Source: K23-9 sp964460665 (lineage in GTDB: Bacteria; Planctomycetota; Planctomycetia; Pirellulales; Pirellulaceae). From it: a stretch of 18,224 bases of DNA. The DNA lies in NCBI GenBank assembly GCA_964460665.1, contig CAYWSL010000124.1:1-18224 (forward strand). Reading direction: 5' to 3'. Numbering within the stretch: position 1 is the stretch's first letter; each line of letters starts with the position of its first letter. Positions 7,729 through 15,458 of the stretch are shown piece after piece. The position numbers were made by a program, and so were the translations under genes. The notes beneath the pieces are model-generated. The model did not search any database. It saw nothing but the letters and a program-made list of their open reading frames with translations, and had not been told where the DNA came from.

Positions 7729-7908
7729 ATGAAGAACTTCACAAACAGCATCGTTGAATTCCTGAAAGAAGAAGATGGCCCAACAGCAGTTGAGTACGCC
7801 GTCATGCTTGCTTTGATCGTCGTCGTTTGCTTGGCAGCCGTCGGTACTATCGGTACTGAGTCGAAAGCTAAGTTCGAAGAAGTTGGTACCGCGATCAACG
7901 GTAACTAA
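7729..7908 (+). CDS. flp: Flp/Tad-type major pilin
   Basis: This is a 59-residue prepilin. A short charged leader (MKNFTNSIVEFLKEEDG) ends in the prepilin-peptidase site G17 | PTAVEYAVMLALI, with Glu at mature position +5 and Tyr at +6. One hydrophobic segment (AVMLALIVVVCLAAVGTIG) follows, then a short soluble tail. The mature pilin would be 42 residues, polymerised into Tad adhesion pili at the inner membrane. A longer in-frame reading starting at 7639 lacks pilin character, and the ATG at 7729 has AAAGAG in front of it. The gene is preceded by the c-di-GMP riboswitch leader and followed by two strong hairpins. The peptidase CpaA is encoded 355 bases downstream. Confidence 0.95.
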   Translation: MKNFTNSIVEFLKEEDGPTAVEYAVMLALIVVVCLAAVGTIGTESKAKFEEVGTAINGN

Positions 7909-7909
7909 T

Positions 7910-7936
7910 TCGACGTCGCTGTTTCAGCGACATCGA
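7910..7936 (+). repeat. Stem-loop directly after flp
   Basis: A 12-bp stem with one C.A mismatch (TCGACGTCGCTG / CAGCGACATCGA) closes on a TTT loop and begins one base after the flp stop codon. It has no T-run. It may block 3' exonucleases and stabilise the pilin mRNA (inference). Confidence 0.7.
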
Positions 7937-7945
7937 GACAAAACT

Positions 7946-7997
7946 CGACGTACTGCCGATGCAAGCCTGGCTTGCATCGGCTGCGTCGGGCTTTTTT
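7946..7997 (+). terminator. Strong terminator or attenuator between flp and the rest of the pilus operon
   Basis: A perfect 12-bp stem (GCCGATGCAAGC / GCTTGCATCGGC, loop CTG) is extended by an outer CGACG/CGTCG helix, then GGGC and six T (7992-7997). It likely stops most transcripts after the pilin gene and lets a fraction continue, as is common where pilin is needed in excess. Confidence 0.85.
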
Positions 7998-8003
7998 CGT
8001 AAC

Positions 8004-8058
8004 GACAACCCTGTTGTCACAACCGCCACGGTTGAATCAATTCCCTCTCAATTAGGGA
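8004..8058 (+). promoter_or_regulatory. Three stem-loops before the smORF, the last covering its ribosome site
   Basis: Three small hairpins follow each other: GACAAC-cct-GTTGTC (8004-8018), CAACCG-cca-CGGTTG (8020-8034) and TCCCT-ctcaatt-AGGGA (8042-8058). The last includes most of the Shine-Dalgarno sequence AGGGAGG (8054-8060) of the downstream 36-codon ORF. Translation of that ORF may therefore be restrained unless the hairpin opens. Confidence 0.5.
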
Positions 8059-8067
8059 GGCATAACT

Positions 8068-8178
8068 ATGAACTATCCACTCCTACCTGCCGATGCCGCT
8101 GCTTATGCGTGGCAACTGTCTTGCTGCTTTGTGACACTTTTGTTCGCGATGTTCAGTTGGATGATCGGCCCCAGGTAA
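8068..8178 (+). CDS. 36-residue single-pass membrane protein in the Tad locus
   Basis: This is a small ORF missed by length-based gene finding. It starts with ATG, seven bases after AGGGAGG, one of the best Shine-Dalgarno sequences in the window. The protein begins MNYPLLPADAAAYAWQ and then has a hydrophobic stretch of about 17 residues (SCCFVTLLFAMFSWMIG) before ending PR. It carries a Cys-Cys pair at 19-20. There is no prepilin cleavage motif, so it is not a second pilin. It lies between the flp terminator and cpaA, in the same direction. It may be a small assembly or regulatory factor in the inner membrane. No family is recognised. The reading frame is supported by the ribosome site and by membrane-protein character. 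Confidence 0.6.
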   Translation: MNYPLLPADAAAYAWQLSCCFVTLLFAMFSWMIGPR

Positions 8179-8263
8179 CAAAACAATTTTGGTCCAGTGA
8201 ACTGCACACTCACATGGGTCACCTCCTAAAACTGATAAGAAACACTCCACACGGGGAAGAAAA

Positions 8264-8827
8264 ATGGAAACGCTAATTCAAGGCATCACTGAAAACTGGA
8301 CCGTTTGGTTCGTCACCGTTGTTTTGGTGGTCGCAGCCGTGATCGACGGCGCAATCTTGAAAGTTCCAAACTGGTTGACTTTCCCGTTCATCGCGATGGG
8401 CTGGGTTCACTGCACAATCCAAGGCGGATTCGCCGGACTTGGCTTTAGCCTGCTGGGCACATTTGTTGGCATGATGCTATTGCTTGTCCTCCGCAACGTC
8501 GGCGGCATGGGCGCAGGCGACGTGAAACTGCTGGCTGGTGTCGGAGCCTGGTTGGGCGCGATCGTCACGCTGTGGGCTTTCGCTGCGACGGCTATCGTCG
8601 GTGGCGTCATGGCCGCCTTCATGATTTGGAAAAGTGGCAATTGGCACAAGCACTACGCCATGGCCCATCAAATCCTTGAAGAGTGGAGAACGATCAAGAA
8701 GCCTTCGGAACTATCCAAGATTGCTCGTGAGCGTAAGCCAACGATGTACCTATTGCCTTATGGAATTCCAATGGCTATCGGATCGATCGCCTACTTCGCC
8801 ATGTCGGGCATGTTGGTCTCGTTCTAA
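8264..8827 (+). CDS. cpaA: Prepilin peptidase, CpaA/TadV type
   Basis: This is a 187-residue polytopic inner-membrane aspartic protease of the A24 (GxGD) family, which cleaves the Flp leader. The two catalytic aspartates are visible: D28 in VIDGAILKVPNW and D86 in GGMGAGDVK. It lacks the N-terminal methylase domain of PilD-type enzymes, as expected for CpaA. Several hydrophobic segments run across 12-125 and 160-187, with a longer charged cytoplasmic loop near 126-160. The start ATG follows GGGGAAG. Neighbours flp, cpaB, cpaC and cpaE fix the assignment. A TCACCTCCT 9-mer 36 bases upstream can pair with the nearby ribosome sites. Confidence 0.92.
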   Translation: METLIQGITENWTVWFVTVVLVVAAVIDGAILKVPNWLTFPFIAMGWVHCTIQGGFAGLGFSLLGTFVGMMLLLVLRNVGGMGAGDVKLLAGVGAWLGAIVTLWAFAATAIVGGVMAAFMIWKSGNWHKHYAMAHQILEEWRTIKKPSELSKIARERKPTMYLLPYGIPMAIGSIAYFAMSGMLVSF

Positions 8828-9061
8828 GTGGTTCCTGAAAACTGCCAAAGAACACCGTAAAGACGTTAATTTATTACGAACAGGCTGGTGATTGCGGGTA
8901 CGCCGCCCCGGCCTTTCGTATTGGTATTTAGCCGTAGAATCAATCTTTTTCAGCTAGGCTCATTGTCTAGCCGAAGTCATCGATGGAGCAAGCTGTTTGC
9001 GTGTTCCCGTGCGCTCCTGTCAGCGCGATCCTCCCCACCAAGTAACATCTAGTCGTCTCTC
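8828..9061 (+). other. cpaA-cpaB intergenic region
   Basis: These 234 bases have no coding sequence that I can support. No terminator with a T-run is seen, and the cpaB start lacks a Shine-Dalgarno site. A separate cpaB promoter may lie here, but I cannot point to one. Confidence 0.4.
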
Positions 9062-10114
9062 ATGCGAAACAAATCACTCTTCCTACTACTAGCGTGTGTC
9101 TGCGGGACCATCGCGGCCATCGGAGTTAGTCAGTGGATGTCGGCCGCAAACAGCGGCGCCAAATTGGTCGAAATTTTCGTCACAACACAGGCGATTGGCG
9201 AGCAAGAAGAGATCACTCCGGACAAAATCAGCCTGGAGGAGTGGCCTGCTGACAAAGTCCCAGCTGGATCGACTGCGGACTTGTCTGCACTTGAAGGCCG
9301 GTTCGCAAAACAGGCGTTTTACGCTGGCGAACCCGTTCTAGACGGCAAGCTGATGAATGAGAAAACTGATGTGGTCGTCCCCAAGGGATATCGCGTCGTT
9401 TCGATGGACACGAGTCGAAATAGCGGTATTGCGAACTTGGTCTCGCAGGGCGACCGCGTGGACGTGGACGCCTACTTCACAAAAAGCGATCTTTTTCCTG
9501 AAACTAAGAGCGTGACGATTTTGTCGGGCGTTCGAGTGTTTGCTATCGACGGCAGAACGCGCCCAGACGAAGATGCGAAAAAGAAAACAAAGTCGGTACG
9601 TTCGATCTCGCTGCTGGTCCGAAAAGCCGATCAGGCAGCTTGGCTGACAGCCGACAAAACCGGTGAACTGTCACTTTCCTTGGGAAGCCCAGGCGGAGAT
9701 TATGAATCACCTGATGCCGAAACCGTCCCAAGTGAGTCCGGTGCCAACTTTGTGAAGTGGTTGGATGATCACCGAGCCGAACAGCGACGACTGAAGCGAG
9801 AAGCTGCCGAACGGAAAGCGGCCGAAGCACAAGCCAGCGCTGCTGTGGTTGACGACAGTGCTAGCGACGATTCAAAACCGAAAAGCAAGAAGGGTACGTT
9901 CCGCACCACGAAGTTCGTAGAGGGTCGAATGATCGTCTACGAATGGACCCCTGGCAACCCAATTCCCACTATCGTCGCCGATACAGGCAACGATGCAGCA
10001 CCAGGGATTATCGACGACCCAGCAGCGGGCCTGGACGACATTGACGTCGATAGCTCTGAAGACGACCTAGATCTAAGTGGCGAGAACAGCCCGTTCTTTA
10101 GCACTGGCGAATAG
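9062..10114 (+). CDS. cpaB: Tad pilus assembly protein CpaB/RcpC
   Basis: This 350-residue protein has an N-terminal membrane anchor (about 5-27). A SAF-type domain (about 36-105) contains EITPDKISLEEWPADKVP and GRFAKQAFYAGEPVL, typical of RcpC/CpaB. Next is the conserved core VVVPKGYRVVSMDTSRNSG and LVSQGDRVDVDAYF, followed by TVTILSGVRVFAIDG-like and SISLLVRKADQAAWLTAD segments. Family members sit in the periplasm and help assemble the secretin or bind the cell wall. Beyond about 230 there is a family-atypical extension: a charged Lys/Arg/Glu/Ala helix, then an Asp-rich acidic tail from about 310 to the end. It lies between cpaA and the secretin gene. Confidence 0.9.
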   Translation: MRNKSLFLLLACVCGTIAAIGVSQWMSAANSGAKLVEIFVTTQAIGEQEEITPDKISLEEWPADKVPAGSTADLSALEGRFAKQAFYAGEPVLDGKLMNEKTDVVVPKGYRVVSMDTSRNSGIANLVSQGDRVDVDAYFTKSDLFPETKSVTILSGVRVFAIDGRTRPDEDAKKKTKSVRSISLLVRKADQAAWLTADKTGELSLSLGSPGGDYESPDAETVPSESGANFVKWLDDHRAEQRRLKREAAERKAAEAQASAAVVDDSASDDSKPKSKKGTFRTTKFVEGRMIVYEWTPGNPIPTIVADTGNDAAPGIIDDPAAGLDDIDVDSSEDDLDLSGENSPFFSTGE

Positions 10115-10414
10115 GTTTACGTCTCGACCTGGCAAAACTGCGCGTTGGACGTGGTTCAGTGCCCAAGATGGCCTGTTAGAACATCTGTTCCAAACAGTCG
10201 GTTTGGGTAATGTAGGTGTCCTAGAACGCAGGCAGCTATTCTGCTGAAGAAACCCAACGTATTGATCGATATCTACCCTGCGGTAGAAATATCGTCAAAG
10301 CTCCAACTATACCCGTTACCCGCACGGACTCACCCTAGTCAGAAGCAAGGATGCTGAAAACTAGCGTGTTATCGAGTGACTTCGATAAATCAGTCCCGCA
10401 AGGATGCACCAGCG
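10115..10414 (+). other. cpaB-cpaC intergenic region with palindrome and hairpin
   Basis: No gene is visible in these 300 bases. There is a 12-bp palindrome GAACATCTGTTC (10179-10190), which has the GAAC-N4-GTTC form. There is also a hairpin GATATCTACC-CTGC-GGTAG-AA-ATATC (10268-10293) with a two-base bulge. Neither is followed by a T-run. The length suggests that cpaC has its own promoter or leader. Confidence 0.5.
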
Positions 10415-12049
10415 ATGGAAACGATTCGTTCGTCGGCAAGGATTGCCGCTTTAACTCTACTCCCTTGTATCGTGTTGGTGGCAATTTCCACTAACCACGC
10501 CGTAGGTGCTGATGCTGTTCAGCTCACCGCATCTGACTCTGCTGTCACGCACAACATCAGCCAGTCGGTCGAACGACTGGAGATGCTTGTAAAAAGCAGT
10601 CGAATTCTAACTTTGGAAGCTCGCATTCCGAAGTTTCAGGTTCACAACGAAGAAGTGTTGGGTGCCACACCGGTTTCGCAGAACCAAATTCAGGTCTTTG
10701 CCAAAACTCCGGGTACAACCCAGCTGAACTTGTGGGACACGGACGACAAGCTTTACACGGTGGATGTCACCGTGGTGCCGGATGCTCGCGAAGTCGAAGG
10801 CATCCTGAGCTCGCAGTTGCCACTCGCGACACTGAAGGTACTGCCTGTCAACGGTAACGCTATTGTCAGTGGCTACGTCACCAGTGCTGACGATGTGGAT
10901 CGTGCGGTCGCCATCATCGAACAGTTTTACACAACGGTTGTCAACAATATCAGAGTGATTGGTGTCCAGCAGGTTCTGCTACATACACGGATCATGGAAG
11001 TGTCGCGAACCAAGCTTCGCGACTTGGGTGTCGACTTGGCAATCATCTCGGACTCCGATGCGTTGTTCAACGGCCCAGGTAACTTAATCAACACACCTGC
11101 CAGTACTTTGCTGGGTGCGACGCCAGAGGGCGATGCATCAAACGTACGATTGATCCTTGGTGATTTTGAATCACTGATTCAGGCACTTCGCCAAGAAGAC
11201 ATGATCAAATTCCTGGCTGAACCAACTGTTGTTGCAACACACGGTCGACCAGCACGATTCACGGTTGGCGGTCGAGTGCCTTACATCGTTCCTTCGGGCG
11301 ACGACGCGGTAACGATTAACTACGAAGAATTCGGAACCTCCGTTGACTTCCTACCATTCGTTGTTGGCCCAGGCCGAATCCGATTGGAAGTTCGCCCTGA
11401 GGTCAAGGAAGTGGACGAATCGAATGCAATCGAAGCAGCCGGTATCATCGTTCCTGCCTTCAGCCAGCGGTATGTCGAAACGGCTGTCGAACTGCAAGCA
11501 GGCCAGACCTTCGCTATCGCCGGTCTGTTGCAAAGCCGAACGGAAGCGCAAGTTCGTGCGACGCCGTTCTTGGGCGAACTACCTTACTTCGGAACATTCT
11601 TCCGACGCGTACTTGAACGACGCAATGACATCGAGTTACTGATCACCGTGACACCAGAATTGGTAGACGCGATGGATCCACACGAAGTACCCGTGGGAGG
11701 ACCAGGGCTGAACACCACGTCACCTAGTGACAAAGAGCTGTACAAACTAGGCCACATCGAAGTGCCAAACATGCTAGGTGGCGATGGCTGTGCACCGGTT
11801 GGGTCTTCGCACAATCCAAACAATCACGATGGACTACTGCAAGATCCAACGCAGAACTCGTCCGCTGCTCAGTACGGACCGGCCGGCTTTGGCAACGCTG
11901 GACCGCCCACTCAGAATATCCAGCACGGCATGGTTGCGCCTGGAAATCATGGGGCATACTCCCCCATGATTCCACAGGGTGCTGTGATGCCGACAGCTCA
12001 GCCACAAGTTGTGGCACCGGGTGTCGCAATTCAAGCTCCAACGCAATAA
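10415..12049 (+). CDS. cpaC: Tad pilus outer-membrane secretin CpaC/RcpA
   Basis: This 544-residue protein forms the outer-membrane channel for the Flp pilus. A signal peptide (METIRSSARIAALTLLP...AVGA) precedes a T2SS/T3SS-type N domain (about 45-125). A BON-like domain (about 130-195, LKVLPVNGNAIVSGYVTSADD) follows, then the secretin domain (about 250-420) with VPYIVPSG, SVDFLPFV, ELQAGQTFAIAGLL, TPFLGELPYFGTFF and ELLITVTPELV. The last 100 or so residues are Pro/Gln/Asn-rich and probably disordered. The ATG at 10415 is preceded by AAGGA at 10 bases and starts a proper signal peptide. An in-frame GTG at 10376 would add 13 residues. Confidence 0.94.
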   Translation: METIRSSARIAALTLLPCIVLVAISTNHAVGADAVQLTASDSAVTHNISQSVERLEMLVKSSRILTLEARIPKFQVHNEEVLGATPVSQNQIQVFAKTPGTTQLNLWDTDDKLYTVDVTVVPDAREVEGILSSQLPLATLKVLPVNGNAIVSGYVTSADDVDRAVAIIEQFYTTVVNNIRVIGVQQVLLHTRIMEVSRTKLRDLGVDLAIISDSDALFNGPGNLINTPASTLLGATPEGDASNVRLILGDFESLIQALRQEDMIKFLAEPTVVATHGRPARFTVGGRVPYIVPSGDDAVTINYEEFGTSVDFLPFVVGPGRIRLEVRPEVKEVDESNAIEAAGIIVPAFSQRYVETAVELQAGQTFAIAGLLQSRTEAQVRATPFLGELPYFGTFFRRVLERRNDIELLITVTPELVDAMDPHEVPVGGPGLNTTSPSDKELYKLGHIEVPNMLGGDGCAPVGSSHNPNNHDGLLQDPTQNSSAAQYGPAGFGNAGPPTQNIQHGMVAPGNHGAYSPMIPQGAVMPTAQPQVVAPGVAIQAPTQ

Positions 12050-12062
12050 GCATCGGTCCTGC

Positions 12063-12083
12063 GGAGCAGGTCACGCCTGCTCC
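12063..12083 (+). repeat. Stem-loop between cpaC and cpaE
   Basis: An 8-bp perfect GC-rich stem (GGAGCAGG / CCTGCTCC) has a TCACG loop and lies 13 bases after the cpaC stop. No T-run follows, so it is more likely an mRNA-stabilising or processing structure than a terminator. Confidence 0.6.
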
Positions 12084-12146
12084 CTGTGTTGATTAGGGAA
12101 ACAATCGCCGGACGAGGCACACGAAAGTAAAGAGAAGAGAGTCGCT

Positions 12147-13364
12147 ATGAGCAACGTACTGAGAATCGCACTAGTCGATCCGAACGATGCGTCACGTGAG
12201 GCCCTGAAGGCCATGCTGTTGGCCATGGATACGGTGTGGCTGGAAGCAGACTGTTCGCGATACGAATTCTATTCAGACGTTATCGAACAGACAGGCCCTG
12301 ATGTGGGCGTCGTCGCACTGGATTCAGATCCAGAGCGAGCGATCGAGTTGATTAAGGAACTTTCTGCGCAAGCTCCTGAGACGGCGATCTTAGCTGCGAG
12401 TGAAAGCACTGATGGACACCTGATTCTGCAGACCATCCGCGCAGGTGCCAGTGAGTTCTTGACACTGCCGCTTGGCTCCGACGATCTTTCCAACGCGTTG
12501 ATGCGTGTTGGCCAGCAGAAGTTCGGATCCTCTGAAGGCGGTGGAAGCCGTTCCTGTGAAGTCATCGCTGTCGCGGGCGCCACCGGCGGAGTTGGATCGA
12601 CCAGCACCGCGGTCAACTTGGGCTGCATTCTGGCACAAGACACACACAATAGTGTTGCACTGATCGACTTGGATCTAGCCCTGGGTGACGCTGACGTGTT
12701 CCTGGATGCAATCCCCGATTACACGTTGGCTGACGTTGTTCAGAATGTGGCGCGCCTAGATATCCAACTGCTGAAACAGTCGCTGACCAAGCACAGTAGC
12801 GGCTTGTACTTGCTGCCACGCCCTGTTGAACTGCATGATACCAATGCAATTACCGATGAGAGTATTCGCAAAGTGATCGGCTTGATGAAAGCCAGCTTCA
12901 CTCACTTGATCATCGACTTGTCCAAAACCTACAGCGCGGTCGACATGGCTGCGATCGAAAATGCTTCGAAAGTTCTTTTGGTCACGCAATTGGACCTGCC
13001 CTGCCTACGAAATGTCGTTCGCTTGATGATGTCGTTCGAGGAAATCGATGGCTTGCAGGATAAGGTCGAGATCGTCGTCAATCGCGCGGGACTGGACGCT
13101 GGCCAGATCAGCTTGAAGAAGGCAAAAGACACACTGGGACGAGACATCTATGCCCTGCTACCGAACGACTACCGAACGATGGTAGAAGTCCGCAACAATG
13201 GCGTCCCGCTGGTGACTCAGGCGCCGAAGGCACCGATCACTCAAGCAATCCGAGAACTGGCAGTGAAGCTGGATGGCCGTACTGTCGAAGAAGCGGACGG
13301 CGAAATGGCCGAAGCGGGCGGATCGGCAAGCGGCTGGAAAAAGTTCTGGCCTGGTAAGTCGTAG
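12147..13364 (+). CDS. cpaE: Tad pilus localisation ATPase CpaE/TadZ
   Basis: This 405-residue protein has an N-terminal receiver-like domain (about 5-125) joined to a ParA/MinD-type ATPase (about 138-380). TadZ/CpaE proteins mark the pole or site of Tad pilus assembly. The receiver keeps D59 at the usual phospho-acceptor place but lacks the lysine after strand 5 (FLTLPLGSDDL), so it may be degenerate. The Walker A is TGGVGST (146-152): both lysines of the KGGVGKT signature are replaced, an atypical P-loop like that reported for TadZ. VALIDLDLALGDADVF and the later LLVTQLDLPCLRN segments fit the fold. AGAGAAGAGAG precedes the ATG. A strong terminator follows the gene. Confidence 0.9.
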   Translation: MSNVLRIALVDPNDASREALKAMLLAMDTVWLEADCSRYEFYSDVIEQTGPDVGVVALDSDPERAIELIKELSAQAPETAILAASESTDGHLILQTIRAGASEFLTLPLGSDDLSNALMRVGQQKFGSSEGGGSRSCEVIAVAGATGGVGSTSTAVNLGCILAQDTHNSVALIDLDLALGDADVFLDAIPDYTLADVVQNVARLDIQLLKQSLTKHSSGLYLLPRPVELHDTNAITDESIRKVIGLMKASFTHLIIDLSKTYSAVDMAAIENASKVLLVTQLDLPCLRNVVRLMMSFEEIDGLQDKVEIVVNRAGLDAGQISLKKAKDTLGRDIYALLPNDYRTMVEVRNNGVPLVTQAPKAPITQAIRELAVKLDGRTVEEADGEMAEAGGSASGWKKFWPGKS

Positions 13365-13436
13365 ACGAATGCAAGCAGTACTAGCGTAGACATCTGGCAA
13401 GTAGCCGTACGATGTTTACCACCAAGTAAAACACCA

Positions 13437-13473
13437 CGCTCCTGTTCTTCGCCCCGAGAACAGGAGCGTTTTT
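13437..13473 (+). terminator. Intrinsic terminator ending the Tad operon
   Basis: A 12-bp perfect stem (CGCTCCTGTTCT / AGAACAGGAGCG) encloses an 8-base loop and is followed by five T. It lies 73 bases after cpaE and separates the pilus genes from ubiD, so cpaF, tadB and tadC do not follow in this transcript. Confidence 0.92.
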
Positions 13474-13611
13474 CGTTTCGCAGTTGCGGTGCCGGCTTGG
13501 GTGGTTATGTCATCGTTGGCTTAGCGGTTATGCTTGGGCCAGTCCAAGTAAACGTGCCGCGTTATCACTGAACGTAGCTGGCTGCAATCGCCGCTCCTAC
13601 CAAACTCTGCT

Positions 13612-15432
13612 GTGAAACACCGTAGTACTCGAGATGTTGTTGAAGATCTTCGCGCCGGTGATCGACTGATACAAGTTGACGACGAAGTGGATCCGCACCT
13701 GGAACTGGCCGAGATTCAGCGTCGTGTCTATGCAAACGATGGTCCTGGCTTGTTGTTCACGAATGTCCGTGGCTGCAAGTTTCCGATGGCATCCAACTTG
13801 TTTGCTTCGCTGGAACAAGCCCGCTATCTGTTTCGCGATACTTTGGAATCGGTACGGCGACTGATCGAGGTCAAACTGGACCCGTCTGCCGTACCCAAGC
13901 GTCCCTTCCGCTACGCCGGCGTGCCGCTGACGGCGCTGCGAATGTTGCCAAAGTTCACTCGTCGTGGTGCAGTTCAAGCCAATCGCTGTTCGGTCGCAGA
14001 GCTGCCTAAACTGAAGTGCTGGCCGGACGACGGAGGTGGCTTCGTGACGCTGCCGCAAGTGCTGAGCGCGGATCCGCTTTCGCCCACGAACTTGATGCAA
14101 GTCAACTTGGGAATGTACCGTGTTCAGCTTTCCGGCAACGATTACTCCGCTGACGAAGTCGGTTTGCACTATCAAATCCATCGTGGAATCGGTGTGCACC
14201 ATCGATCCGCGATGGACCGCGGCGAGTCGCTTCGTGTTGCCGTAACGGTCGGAGGATCACCGGCGATGAGCTTGGCGGCTGTCATGCCGCTACCCGAAGG
14301 CCTAACCGAACTCACCTTCGCTGGCGCACTAGCCGGCCGGCGCACCAGAATGGTCGGTGGCCAGCACGCTCCGGTTTATGCCGATGCCGACTTTGCGATC
14401 GTCGGAACGATCGACCCAGCTGCGACGAAACGTGAAGGGCCGTTCGGTGATCACTTGGGATACTACAGCTTGGAACACCCGTTTCCGTACATGAAAGTCC
14501 AGCATGTCTGGCACCGTGAAGGAGCGATCTGGCCGTTCACAGTCGTCGGGCGACCTCCGCAGGAAGACACAACGTTTGGGCAGTTGATTCATGAGTTGAC
14601 CGACCCGATCATTCCAACTGTGATCCCCGGTGTGAAAGCGGTGCATGCGGTTGATGCGTCTGGCGTTCATCCCCTTTTGTTGGCGATCGGCAGTGAGCGA
14701 TACATGCCCTACTTGAACGCCAAGGAACCACAAGAGTTGCTAACTCAAGCCAACGCGATTTTGGGCAACGGCCAACTGTCGCTGGCAAAGTACTTGTGGA
14801 TCACCGATGGCGATGTTGATATTCACGACGTCGGCGCGTTCTTGCAGCACGTCTTAAGCCGAGCGGATTGGCGACGCGATTTGCATTTCCATACTCAAAC
14901 GACAATTGACACGCTGGACTACAGTGGAACCGGGTTCAACAAAGGATCAAAGCTAGTGGTCGCAGCCACGGGGGATCCCATCCGACAACTGAAATCGGAG
15001 GTGCCTGCCGATTTGCAATTGCCAGATGGTTTTTCGAATCCTAAGGTCGCGATTCCGGGCGTGTTGGTGATCCGCGGACCGAAGTTCACCAGCGATCAAA
15101 GCCGCGCGGACTTAAAGCGTTTCACTGAATCGTTTGATGCAGTAGCTTCTATGAATCAGTTTCCCCTTGTGGTGATTGTTGACGACAGCGATTTCAGTGC
15201 CAGAACATTGAACAATTGGATTTGGTCTACTTTCACGCGAAGCAACCCTGCGGTGGATGTCTTCGGAATCGATTCCCACACGGTCGACAAACACTGGGGT
15301 TGCAACGGCTCGGTCGTGATCGATGCTCGAGTCAAGCCAGGTCACGCGCCACCATTGATCGAAGATCCTGAAACGACCGCCAAAGTGGATGCACGGGGAA
15401 CCCGCGGTGGATCGTTGGCACGCTATCTTTAA
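13612..15432 (+). CDS. UbiD-family prenylated-FMN decarboxylase, probably menaquinone type
   Basis: This 606-residue enzyme opens with the family-typical sequence STRDVVEDLRAGDRLIQVDDEVDPHLELAEI, then GPGLLFTNVRG and NLFAS. Catalytic-site features are present: R170 in GMYRVQL, and E275/D280 in REGPFGDHLGYYS, spaced like R173, E277 and E282 of Fdc1. The family decarboxylates aromatic or alpha,beta-unsaturated acids with prenyl-FMN. It is longer than E. coli UbiD (about 500). The roughly 600-residue form with a C-terminal extension resembles UbiD proteins of futalosine-pathway organisms such as Helicobacter, so menaquinone synthesis is the favoured role (inference). The start is GTG with no Shine-Dalgarno site; the next in-frame Met would cut into conserved sequence. 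The reductase gene follows after 26 bases. No ubiX partner is in the window. Confidence 0.85.
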   Translation: MKHRSTRDVVEDLRAGDRLIQVDDEVDPHLELAEIQRRVYANDGPGLLFTNVRGCKFPMASNLFASLEQARYLFRDTLESVRRLIEVKLDPSAVPKRPFRYAGVPLTALRMLPKFTRRGAVQANRCSVAELPKLKCWPDDGGGFVTLPQVLSADPLSPTNLMQVNLGMYRVQLSGNDYSADEVGLHYQIHRGIGVHHRSAMDRGESLRVAVTVGGSPAMSLAAVMPLPEGLTELTFAGALAGRRTRMVGGQHAPVYADADFAIVGTIDPAATKREGPFGDHLGYYSLEHPFPYMKVQHVWHREGAIWPFTVVGRPPQEDTTFGQLIHELTDPIIPTVIPGVKAVHAVDASGVHPLLLAIGSERYMPYLNAKEPQELLTQANAILGNGQLSLAKYLWITDGDVDIHDVGAFLQHVLSRADWRRDLHFHTQTTIDTLDYSGTGFNKGSKLVVAATGDPIRQLKSEVPADLQLPDGFSNPKVAIPGVLVIRGPKFTSDQSRADLKRFTESFDAVASMNQFPLVVIVDDSDFSARTLNNWIWSTFTRSNPAVDVFGIDSHTVDKHWGCNGSVVIDARVKPGHAPPLIEDPETTAKVDARGTRGGSLARYL

Positions 15433-15458
15433 GTAAATCACTCAATCGATTGCACGAC

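Noticed and set aside
7959..8276. 105-codon open frame between flp and cpaA
   Set aside because: It starts inside the terminator stem, has no ribosome site, and overlaps the better-supported 36-codon ORF in a different frame.
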